DNA of 5,522 bases from Gammaproteobacteria bacterium RBG_16_57_12 (lineage in GTDB: Bacteria; Pseudomonadota; Gammaproteobacteria; RBG-16-57-12), in assembly GCA_001801365.1 (NCBI GenBank), contig MGXL01000146.1, positions 17,997 through 23,518 on the forward strand, read 5' to 3'. The notes beneath the pieces were generated by a model, which had not been told where the DNA came from, ran no database searches, and saw only the letters and a program-made list of their open reading frames with translations. Below, one piece after another: positions 1 to 5,522 of this stretch (position 1 is the first letter of the stretch; every line of letters starts with the position of its first letter). A program made the translations under genes and the position numbers.

Positions 1-1
1 T

Positions 2-604
2 CGCATCTGGAAGCAGCGCACCGTCGACGTCGGCGTCGTCTCACCCGAACGCGCACTGCAACTGGGCTTTACCGGACCGATGTTGCGCGGTTCGGGGGTT
101 GCCTGGGATCTGCGCAAGAAACAGCCGTATGAGGTCTATGACCGCCTGGATTTTGATATACCGGTAGGAGTGAATGGTGATTCCTATGACCGTTATCTGG
201 TGCGGGTGGAAGAAATGCGTCAGGCCAACCGCATCATTCGTCAATGTGTCGACTGGCTGCGCGTGAATCCCGGTCCGGTGATGATCGACGATTACAAGAT
301 CACTCCGCCGAACCGGGAGCACATGAAAGGCGATATGGAATCGCTGATCCATCATTTCAAGCTGTTTACCGAAGGCTATTGCCTGCCGAAGGGCGAGGCC
401 TATGCCGCGGTGGAGCATCCCAAGGGTGAGTTTGGTATTTATCTGGTCTCCGACGGTGCCAACAAGCCCTATCGTATGAAGATACGTGCGCCGGGTTTTC
501 CGCATATTGCAGCGACAGACGAAATGACGCGCGGCCACATGCTTGCCGATGTGGTGACCATTATCGGCACCCAGGATATCGTTTTCGGGGAGGTTGATCG
601 TTGA
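2..604 (+). CDS. nuoD: NADH-quinone oxidoreductase subunit D, 3' part (complex I 49-kDa subunit)
   Basis: This is the C-terminal 200 residues of NuoD, roughly half of a protein usually a little over 400 residues; the 5' end lies left of the window. NuoD sits in the peripheral arm at the membrane interface and, with NuoB, forms the quinone-reducing pocket. Visible family signatures, numbered within the fragment, are [19 protein letters not shown] at 21-39, [13 protein letters not shown] at 62-74, the [19 protein letters not shown] block at 102-120, and the canonical ending [12 protein letters not shown] at 189-200. NuoD is homologous to the large subunit of [NiFe]-hydrogenases. The visible part has only two cysteines (82 and 127) and no C-terminal CxxC metal-binding pair, as expected for a complex I subunit that has lost the NiFe site. 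The N-terminal quinone-pocket residues are outside the window. The reading frame is open from base 2 and ends at TGA 602-604, overlapping the start of nuoE. Identification is secure. Confidence 0.98.
   Translation, partial: RIWKQRTVDVGVVSPERALQLGFTGPMLRGSGVAWDLRKKQPYEVYDRLDFDIPVGVNGDSYDRYLVRVEEMRQANRIIRQCVDWLRVNPGPVMIDDYKITPPNREHMKGDMESLIHHFKLFTEGYCLPKGEAYAAVEHPKGEFGIYLVSDGANKPYRMKIRAPGFPHIAATDEMTRGHMLADVVTIIGTQDIVFGEVDR
587..594 (+). promoter_or_regulatory. Strong Shine-Dalgarno site deciding the nuoE TTG start
   Basis: GGGGAGGT lies inside the last codons of nuoD and contains GGAGGT, a near-complete match to the anti-Shine-Dalgarno consensus. It ends six bases before TTG 601, an ideal spacing. 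This supports TTG as the real nuoE start. Confidence 0.75.
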
Positions 605-1092
605 GCGAGCGTCACGACATTTTTTCTGCGCCAGTCCGTGCTGACATTGATAACTGGATAGCCAAGTATCCGCCAGAGCAGAAGCAATCCGCCGTGATGG
701 CGGCCTTGCGCATCGTTCAGGATGCCAATGGCGGCTGGTTGACCATGGAGCTGATGGATGCCGTGGCGGATTACCTCGCCATGCCGAAAATCGCCGTCTA
801 TGAAGTGGCGACTTTCTATTCCATGTATGAACTGAAGCCGGTCGGCAGGCACAAGATCAGTGTGTGTACCAACATCTCCTGCATGTTGAGCGGCTCGGAA
901 CAGGTTGTCGCGCATTTGCAGGACAGGCTCGGGATCAGACTCGGAGAGACGACCGAAGACGGCAGGTTCACCATGAAAGAAGTGGAATGTCTCGGTGCGT
1001 GCTGTGGCGCGCCGATGTTCCAGATCGGGCGTGATTATTATGAAAATCTCACCCCCGAAAAGATCGACAAGATCCTCGACAGCCTGGATTGA
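601..1092 (+). CDS. nuoE: NADH-quinone oxidoreductase subunit E (24-kDa, [2Fe-2S] N1a)
   Basis: NuoE is the thioredoxin-fold [2Fe-2S] subunit of the NADH dehydrogenase module. Its cluster N1a lies close to the FMN of NuoF, off the main electron path. The 163-residue product has the usual length for the family. The N-terminal helical part (about 12-80) includes the conserved stretch [20 protein letters not shown] (61-80). The cluster ligands are C89 and C94 (CTNISC) and C130 and C134 (CLGACC), matching the family pattern. The start is TTG 601: the same frame carries a stop (TGA 595-597) just upstream, and the next standard starts are GTG 694 and ATG 697, which would delete 31-32 conserved residues. 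A strong ribosome binding site precedes the TTG. The TTG overlaps the nuoD stop in the sequence TTGA, so translational coupling is likely. The gene ends at TGA 1090-1092, touching nuoF. Confidence 0.97.
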   Translation: MSERHDIFSAPVRADIDNWIAKYPPEQKQSAVMAALRIVQDANGGWLTMELMDAVADYLAMPKIAVYEVATFYSMYELKPVGRHKISVCTNISCMLSGSEQVVAHLQDRLGIRLGETTEDGRFTMKEVECLGACCGAPMFQIGRDYYENLTPEKIDKILDSLD

Positions 1093-1097
1093 TGATT

Positions 1098-2372
1098 ATG
1101 GCCAACGAAGTCTGTTTTCGTAATCTGCATCTCGACCAGCCCTGGTCGATGGCCATCTATGCCAGTACCGGCGGCTATGAGGTGTGGAAAAAGATACTCA
1201 AGGACAGAACGCCGCCGGAGGAGATCATCAATCAACTGAAGGTTTCCGCCTTGCGCGGCCGCGGTGGCGCGGGTTTTCCGACAGGGCTGAAATGGAGCTT
1301 CATGCCACGCAATACGCCCGGACAGAAATACATTGTCTGCAATTCTGATGAAGGGGAGCCGGGTACCTGCAAGGACCGCGATATTCTGCGTTTCAATCCC
1401 CATCAGTTGATTGAAGGCATGGCCATCGCCGGTTATACCATCGGCGCCACGCGCGGGTATAACTACATTCGCGGAGAATTCTGGGAGCCGTATGAACGCT
1501 TCCAGCAGGCCCTGGAGGAGGCGCGTGCCGCAGGACTGCTGGGCAGAAACATCCTGGGCTCCGGGGTTGATTTTGAACTGGAGGCCCATCTCGGGGCGGG
1601 GGCTTATATCTGTGGCGAAGAGACGGCCCTGCTCGAGTCGCTGGAAGGCAAGAAGGGCCAGCCGCGGTTCAAACCGCCGTTCCCCGCCAGTTTCGGCCTC
1701 TATGGGCGTCCTTCCACGATCAACAATACGGAAACCCTGACCTCCGTGCCCATGATCCTGAAGAACGGAGGGCAATGGTTTCTGGAGCTGGGCAAGCCCA
1801 ACAATGGCGGGAGCAAGATATTTTCAGTCTCTGGCCACGTGAACAGGCCGGGCAATTATGAAGTGCCCCTGGGTACGCCCTTTGCCGAGCTGCTGGAAAT
1901 GGCGGGCGGCGTGCGCAACGGCAACAAGCTCAAGGCGGTCATTCCCGGCGGTTCATCCACGCCGGTAATGCCCGGCGAGGCGATGATGAAGGTCAGCATG
2001 GATTATGACGCGATTTCCCGCGCCGGCTCCATGCTGGGGGCCGGATCGGTGATCGTCATGGATGAAACCACCTGCATGGTGAAGGCCCTGAGCCGGATCT
2101 CCCATTTCTACCAGGAGGAGTCCTGCGGTCAATGTACGCCGTGCCGCGAGGGTACCGGCTGGCTGTCCCGGGTGGTCAGCCGTATCGAGCATGGCCAGGG
2201 GCGACGTGAGGATCTGGCGCTGTTGGAGTCGGTGGCGAGCAAGATCGAAGGGCATACCATTTGCGCCCTGGGTGATGCGGCGGCGGCGCCGGTGGCGAGC
2301 TTTATCAAGCATTTTCGCGCGGAGTTCGAGTATCACATCGACCATGGCCGGTGCATGGCGGGCGCAGGCTGA
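1098..2372 (+). CDS. nuoF: NADH-quinone oxidoreductase subunit F (51-kDa, FMN and NADH site, [4Fe-4S] N3)
   Basis: NuoF oxidises NADH: it binds NADH and FMN and passes electrons to cluster N3 and on to NuoG. Counting from ATG 1098 the protein has 424 residues, normal for the family. The glycine-rich nucleotide-binding motif [13 protein letters not shown] is at 54-66, the FMN-region motif [14 protein letters not shown] at 81-94, and [19 protein letters not shown], with its conserved acidic residues, at 166-184. The N3 ligands are C343, C346 and C349 (CGQCTPC) plus C389 near the C-terminus. The start is ambiguous among TTG 1089, ATG 1092 (which shares one base with the nuoE stop, TGATG) and ATG 1098, all in frame. 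I prefer 1098: it gives the MANEVCF N-terminus I recall from related proteins, and a weak GGA lies nine bases upstream. ATG 1092 is almost equally plausible. Residue C91 sits where E. coli has Tyr, from memory. The gene ends at TGA 2370-2372. Confidence 0.97.
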   Translation: MANEVCFRNLHLDQPWSMAIYASTGGYEVWKKILKDRTPPEEIINQLKVSALRGRGGAGFPTGLKWSFMPRNTPGQKYIVCNSDEGEPGTCKDRDILRFNPHQLIEGMAIAGYTIGATRGYNYIRGEFWEPYERFQQALEEARAAGLLGRNILGSGVDFELEAHLGAGAYICGEETALLESLEGKKGQPRFKPPFPASFGLYGRPSTINNTETLTSVPMILKNGGQWFLELGKPNNGGSKIFSVSGHVNRPGNYEVPLGTPFAELLEMAGGVRNGNKLKAVIPGGSSTPVMPGEAMMKVSMDYDAISRAGSMLGAGSVIVMDETTCMVKALSRISHFYQEESCGQCTPCREGTGWLSRVVSRIEHGQGRREDLALLESVASKIEGHTICALGDAAAAPVASFIKHFRAEFEYHIDHGRCMAGAG

Positions 2373-2425
2373 TCGCGCAGAGATAACGCAACAGCGAGGT
2401 TCCTTCGGGACGGATTGATTCGGAT
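2373..2425 (+). other. nuoF-nuoG spacer with a small hairpin
   Basis: This 53-base gap is the longest intergenic stretch in the window. It holds a small possible hairpin: GTTCC (2399-2403), loop TTC, GGGAC (2407-2411), which is five pairs with one G-T wobble. An alternative fold is a three-pair stem closing a TTCG tetraloop (2401-2410). No T-run follows, so it is not a terminator. The best ribosome binding candidate for nuoG is within GGGACGGA (2407-2414), eleven bases from the ATG and partly inside the hairpin. A better-matching GAGG (2396-2399) is 26 bases away, too far to act directly. I see no promoter boxes. Confidence 0.35.
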
Positions 2426-4789
2426 ATGACAACAGTAAACATCGAAATTGACGGTAAAAAGTTGCAGGTCGACAGCGGCTCCATGGTGATCGAGGCCGCT
2501 GATCAGGCCGGCATTTATATCCCGCGTTTTTGTTATCACAAGAAATTGTCCATTGCCGCCAACTGCCGGATGTGCCTGGTGCAGGTCGAGAAGGCCGCCA
2601 AGCCCCTGCCGGCCTGCGCCACGCCCGTCACGGACGGCATGAAGGTGCACACCCGTTCGCCCAAGGCCATAGACGCTCAGAAGGGCGTCATGGAATTCCT
2701 GCTGATCAATCATCCGCTGGATTGTCCGGTGTGTGATCAGGGTGGGGAGTGCGAGTTGCAGGATCTGGCGGTCGGTTTCGGCAAGGATGTCTCGTTCTAC
2801 AGCGAGAACAAGCGGGTGGTCAAGAGCAAGAATCTCGGCCCGCTGGTCTCCACCGACATGACGCGCTGTATACACTGCACCCGCTGCGTGCGCTTCGGCG
2901 AAGAGATCGCCGGGATTCGCGAGCTGGGCGCCACCGGGCGCGGCGAACATATGGAGATCGGCACCTATATCGAGGCCAGCATGGATTCGGAATTGTCCGG
3001 CAATGTCATCGATCTGTGCCCGGTCGGGGCGCTGACCTCCAAGCCCTTCCGCTTCAAGGCGCGCGCCTGGGAAATGACCCAGCTGGATACGGTTGCGCCC
3101 CATGATTGCATCGGTTCCAATCTGCATGTCCATGTGCGCAATAACCAGGTGATGCGCGTAGTGCCGCGCGAAAACGAGGCGATCAATGAAACCTGGATTT
3201 CCGATCGTGATCGTTTCAGTTATGAAGCCCTGAACAGCCAGGATCGCCTCACCACGCCGATGATCAAGGTCAATGGTGTATGGCAGGCCACCGACTGGAA
3301 TACCGCTCTGGAAAATGTGGTACGTAACACCCGGAAAATTATTGATCAAGATGGCGCCGGCCAGCTGGGCTGCCTGGCATCGCCCAGCGCCACCACCGAG
3401 GAACTGTATCTGGCGCAGCAGCTGCTGCGTGGCCTGGGCAGCAACAATATCGATCACCGGTTGCGTCAGCTCGATTTCAGTGATGAGGATCTTGCGCCGG
3501 CGTTTCCCGGGCTGGGACAGTCGATTGCCGCGCTGGAGACTGTCGACGCGGCCTTGCTGATCGGTTCCAATATACGCAAGGATCAGCCGATTGCCGCCCA
3601 CCGCTTGCGCAAGGCGGCCATGCGGGACGCCGCGATCATGTTTGTCAATCCGGTCAATTATGACTTCCACTTTCCGGTGGCTGCGAACGTGGCCTGTGCT
3701 CCTGATCGCATGGTTGCCGAGCTGGGCGGCATCGTCAAGGCCCTGCTGGCATTGACGGCGGGGCAGGCGCCCCCCGGTTTGACCGGACTGCTCGATAACA
3801 TCGAGACCACTCCGGCGCACCGCAGTATTGCCGGGCATCTCAACAGGGCCGGGAAGGCGACCGTACTCATGGGCAATTATGCCCATGCTCATCCTCACTT
3901 CACCCAACTGCGTGCATTGGCGGGCGTGATTGCATCCTTGAGCGATGCCGCGCTGGGTTATCTGACCGAGGGCGCCAATTCGGCAGGCGCTTGGCCGGCC
4001 GGGGCCGTTCCACATCGCAGCGCCACCGGCCAGGCCGGGATGAACGCCGCAGATATGTTGCGCAACCCGCGCAAGTCGTATTGGCTGCTGGGTGTTGAGC
4101 CCGAGCTGGATTGCGCCAATGCACCGGTGGCGCGCGCCGCCATGCAGGCCGCCGAGTATGTGGTGGCGCTGACCCTGTTCAGGAATGCCAGCCTGGAGGC
4201 CAGCTGCGATGTACTGCTGCCGATCGCGGCTTTTGCCGAGACCTCGGGAACCTATGTCAATGCCGAAGGCGTCTGGCAGAGTTTCGCCGGTGCGGTCAAA
4301 CCGGTGGGTGATGCACGTCCTGCCTGGAAGGTGTTGCGTGTGTTGGGCAATCTGTTCGGGATCGACGGTTTTGACTACATGAGCTCGGAAGAGGTTCTGG
4401 CCAAGGTGCGGGCGCAAGCCACGGGTGACCAGCCCGACAACCGCCTGTTGTGGCGTGCCCCGGGAGCATGGGCCACAAGCAAAGGCGATCTGATCCGTAT
4501 TGCCGAGGTGCCGGTCTATGCCGTGGACAGTCTGGTACGTTACGCCACTTCACTGCAACAGACCCGGGATGCCGCGAATGGCGCTATCTATATCAATAGT
4601 ATTCTGGCGACAAGATTTGGCCTGGCCCAGGGCATGCCCGCAATTGCCAGACAGGGCAAGGAGGAAGTGACGTTACCGGTGGTCATCGACAATCGTCTGG
4701 CGGATAACAGTGTGTTGATTTATGCCGGGATACCGGGCAGCGTCAATCTGCTGAGCGATCTGTCACCGCTGACGCTGCATAAGGCTTGA
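2426..4789 (+). CDS. nuoG: NADH-quinone oxidoreductase subunit G (75-kDa iron-sulfur subunit)
   Basis: NuoG carries electrons from NuoF toward the membrane arm. The 787-residue product has three parts. The N-terminal ferredoxin-like domain binds [2Fe-2S] N1b with C36, C47, C50 and C64. Next comes the His/Cys [4Fe-4S] N5 site with H96, C100, C103 and C109 (HPLDCPVC, then GGEC), and the [4Fe-4S] N4 site with C148, C151, C154 and C198 (CIHCTRC, then DLCPVGAL). From about 220 onward is a molybdopterin-oxidoreductase-like domain, which in complex I carries no cofactor; conserved parts include DVLLPIAAFAETSGTYVNAE (595-614). The N7 cluster of E. coli NuoG needs four cysteines near 228-263; here only C228 remains (HDCIGSN), so N7 is almost certainly absent, as in mitochondrial-type 75-kDa subunits. 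ATG 2426 gives the usual family N-terminus (MTTVNIEIDG) and no nearby upstream start exists. It ends at TGA 4787-4789, 32 bases before nuoH. Confidence 0.97.
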   Translation: MTTVNIEIDGKKLQVDSGSMVIEAADQAGIYIPRFCYHKKLSIAANCRMCLVQVEKAAKPLPACATPVTDGMKVHTRSPKAIDAQKGVMEFLLINHPLDCPVCDQGGECELQDLAVGFGKDVSFYSENKRVVKSKNLGPLVSTDMTRCIHCTRCVRFGEEIAGIRELGATGRGEHMEIGTYIEASMDSELSGNVIDLCPVGALTSKPFRFKARAWEMTQLDTVAPHDCIGSNLHVHVRNNQVMRVVPRENEAINETWISDRDRFSYEALNSQDRLTTPMIKVNGVWQATDWNTALENVVRNTRKIIDQDGAGQLGCLASPSATTEELYLAQQLLRGLGSNNIDHRLRQLDFSDEDLAPAFPGLGQSIAALETVDAALLIGSNIRKDQPIAAHRLRKAAMRDAAIMFVNPVNYDFHFPVAANVACAPDRMVAELGGIVKALLALTAGQAPPGLTGLLDNIETTPAHRSIAGHLNRAGKATVLMGNYAHAHPHFTQLRALAGVIASLSDAALGYLTEGANSAGAWPAGAVPHRSATGQAGMNAADMLRNPRKSYWLLGVEPELDCANAPVARAAMQAAEYVVALTLFRNASLEASCDVLLPIAAFAETSGTYVNAEGVWQSFAGAVKPVGDARPAWKVLRVLGNLFGIDGFDYMSSEEVLAKVRAQATGDQPDNRLLWRAPGAWATSKGDLIRIAEVPVYAVDSLVRYATSLQQTRDAANGAIYINSILATRFGLAQGMPAIARQGKEEVTLPVVIDNRLADNSVLIYAGIPGSVNLLSDLSPLTLHKA

Positions 4790-4821
4790 GAATAACAAGA
4801 GTGTAACAATGAGATTACGGA
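4790..4821 (+). other. nuoG-nuoH spacer with a six-codon mini-ORF
   Basis: This AT-rich 32-base gap has no terminator or clear promoter. It contains ATG 4809-4811, which opens a six-codon frame (MRLRNA) ending at TGA 4827-4829, inside the start of nuoH. AAGAG (4797-4801) lies seven bases before that ATG, whereas nuoH itself has only a weak GAG (4811-4813) eight bases before its start. The mini-ORF may be chance. Confidence 0.25.
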
Positions 4822-5522
4822 ATGCTTGAATCAATACTGACAATCTGGAACGGTATCCCCGAGGCGGCGCAGACGGTCATTCTCATCATTCTCAAGATAC
4901 TAGCCATTGTGATACCCATCATGGGTGCCGTGGCCTATACCACCCTGGCCGAGCGCAAGGTCATCGGCTATATCCAGGTGCGCATCGGTCCGAACCGCGT
5001 TGGCCCGCGTGGTTTGTTGCAGCCGATCGCCGATGGTGTGAAGCTGATCTTCAAGGAAACCATTCTGCCGACCAATGCCAATCTGGTGCTGTTCATTCTG
5101 GCACCGGTCATCGCGCTGGCACCGGCGCTGGCGGCATGGGCCGTGGTGCCGTTCAATCCGGGTTGGGTGCTGGCGGATATCGATGCCGGCCTGTTGTATA
5201 TCATGGCGATCACGTCCATGTGCGTGTACGGCATCATCATCGCCGGGTGGGCCTCGAACTCGAAATATGCCTTTCTCGGGGCGATGCGTTCTGCCGCGCA
5301 GATGGTGTCCTATGAAATCGCCATGGGCTTCGCCCTGGTCGGGGTGTTGATGGCAGCGGGGAGCATGAATCTGCAGGACATCATCTCCGCGCAGGAAGGC
5401 AGTGTGCTGCACTGGTTCTGGATTCCGCTGTTCCCACTGTTTCTGATCTATTACATCGCCGGCCTGGCAGAAACCAACCGGGCCCCGTTCGACGTGGCGG
5501 AAGGCGAGTCGGAGATTGTGGC
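4822..5522 (+). CDS. nuoH: NADH-quinone oxidoreductase subunit H, 5' part (complex I ND1-like membrane subunit)
   Basis: NuoH (ND1) is the membrane subunit that docks the peripheral arm and forms the quinone entry channel and the first part of the proton-coupling path. The first 233 complete codons are present, about two thirds of a protein normally near 340 residues; the rest runs off the right edge. Hydrophobic segments are visible at roughly 17-40, 87-110, 120-141, 160-180 and 198-216. Family motifs include the first cytoplasmic loop [20 protein letters not shown] (43-62) and [15 protein letters not shown] (65-79), the helix [15 protein letters not shown] (155-169) with its conserved Glu165, and the acidic loop [18 protein letters not shown] (216-233), which links the quinone cavity to the membrane proton path. 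ATG 4822 is the only reasonable start: the same frame has a TGA at 4810-4812 and no start codon in between. Identification is secure. Confidence 0.97.
   Translation, partial: MLESILTIWNGIPEAAQTVILIILKILAIVIPIMGAVAYTTLAERKVIGYIQVRIGPNRVGPRGLLQPIADGVKLIFKETILPTNANLVLFILAPVIALAPALAAWAVVPFNPGWVLADIDAGLLYIMAITSMCVYGIIIAGWASNSKYAFLGAMRSAAQMVSYEIAMGFALVGVLMAAGSMNLQDIISAQEGSVLHWFWIPLFPLFLIYYIAGLAETNRAPFDVAEGESEIV

Noticed and set aside
41..1775. Antisense open frames over nuoD (41-538), nuoE (469-915) and nuoF (1038-1775)
   Set aside because: Each is in register with the sense gene below it, giving the same explanation as over nuoG. None has a recognisable product.
601..2372. nuoE-nuoF as subunits of an NAD-reducing hydrogenase or NAD-dependent formate dehydrogenase
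   Set aside because: These enzymes use homologous diaphorase subunits, but the flanking nuoD, nuoG and nuoH genes place the pair in complex I, and lengths and motifs fit.
2399..2411. Hairpin in the nuoF-nuoG spacer as a transcription terminator
   Set aside because: The stem is short and no T-run follows. The operon clearly continues into nuoG and nuoH.
2333..4417. A 694-codon open reading frame on the - strand, antisense to nuoG
   Set aside because: Its codons are in exact register with those of nuoG, so an antisense stop would need a TTA, CTA or TCA codon in nuoG, all rare in this GC-rich gene. The translation shows no recognisable domain, and the nuoG product is unambiguous.
2645..4789. 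NuoG as a formate dehydrogenase or other molybdopterin enzyme
   Set aside because: The C-terminal domain resembles this superfamily, but the order nuoD-E-F-G-H, the N1b/N5/N4 ligand pattern and the lack of a cofactor-binding cysteine set identify complex I.
4900..5412. Antisense open frame over nuoH
   Set aside because: It is in register with nuoH and ends exactly at the complement of a CTA leucine codon (residue 27). The His- and Arg-rich translation is typical of a shadow of a membrane protein gene.

Overview
The window is a stretch of a bacterial nuo operon, which encodes the proton-pumping NADH:quinone oxidoreductase (respiratory complex I). All recognisable genes lie on the + strand in the order nuoD (3' part only), nuoE, nuoF, nuoG, nuoH (5' part only), the classic bacterial order. 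No RNA gene, mobile element, CRISPR array, promoter or terminator is visible. The longest gap between genes is 53 bases.

Layout: positions 2-604 hold the last 200 codons of nuoD (49-kDa quinone-site subunit). Positions 601-1092 hold nuoE (24-kDa, [2Fe-2S] N1a), which starts on a TTG that overlaps the nuoD stop. Positions about 1098-2372 hold nuoF (51-kDa, FMN, NADH site, [4Fe-4S] N3), whose start is ambiguous by a few codons. After a 53-base spacer comes nuoG at 2426-4789 (75-kDa, clusters N1b, N4 and N5). After a 32-base spacer comes nuoH, from 4822 past the right edge (membrane subunit at the quinone entry).

The genes work as one machine. NuoE, NuoF and NuoG form the NADH-oxidising arm: NADH reduces FMN in NuoF, and electrons pass through N3 and the NuoG clusters. 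They continue (through NuoB/NuoI, outside the window) to the quinone site, which is built by NuoD with NuoB and NuoH. NuoH links this site to the proton-pumping membrane arm. Gene junctions overlap or nearly touch at nuoD-nuoE and nuoE-nuoF, as expected for co-transcribed and translationally coupled subunits.

Organism: a proteobacterium, most likely a non-enteric gammaproteobacterium. Reasons: the DNA is moderately GC-rich by eye; NuoG is of the mitochondria-like type lacking the N7 cysteine set found in E. coli; NuoD begins before the window and shows no fusion in the visible part; and the NuoF N-terminus (MANEVCF-) resembles what I recall from non-enteric gammaproteobacteria rather than betaproteobacteria. 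This placement is from remembered family sequences, not a search.

I see no undescribed system here. The points worth a second look are small: the TTG start with a strong ribosome binding site, the reduced N7 site in NuoG, a small hairpin in front of nuoG, and a six-codon mini-ORF overlapping the nuoH start. A very long antisense open frame over nuoG is explained by codon register and was rejected.
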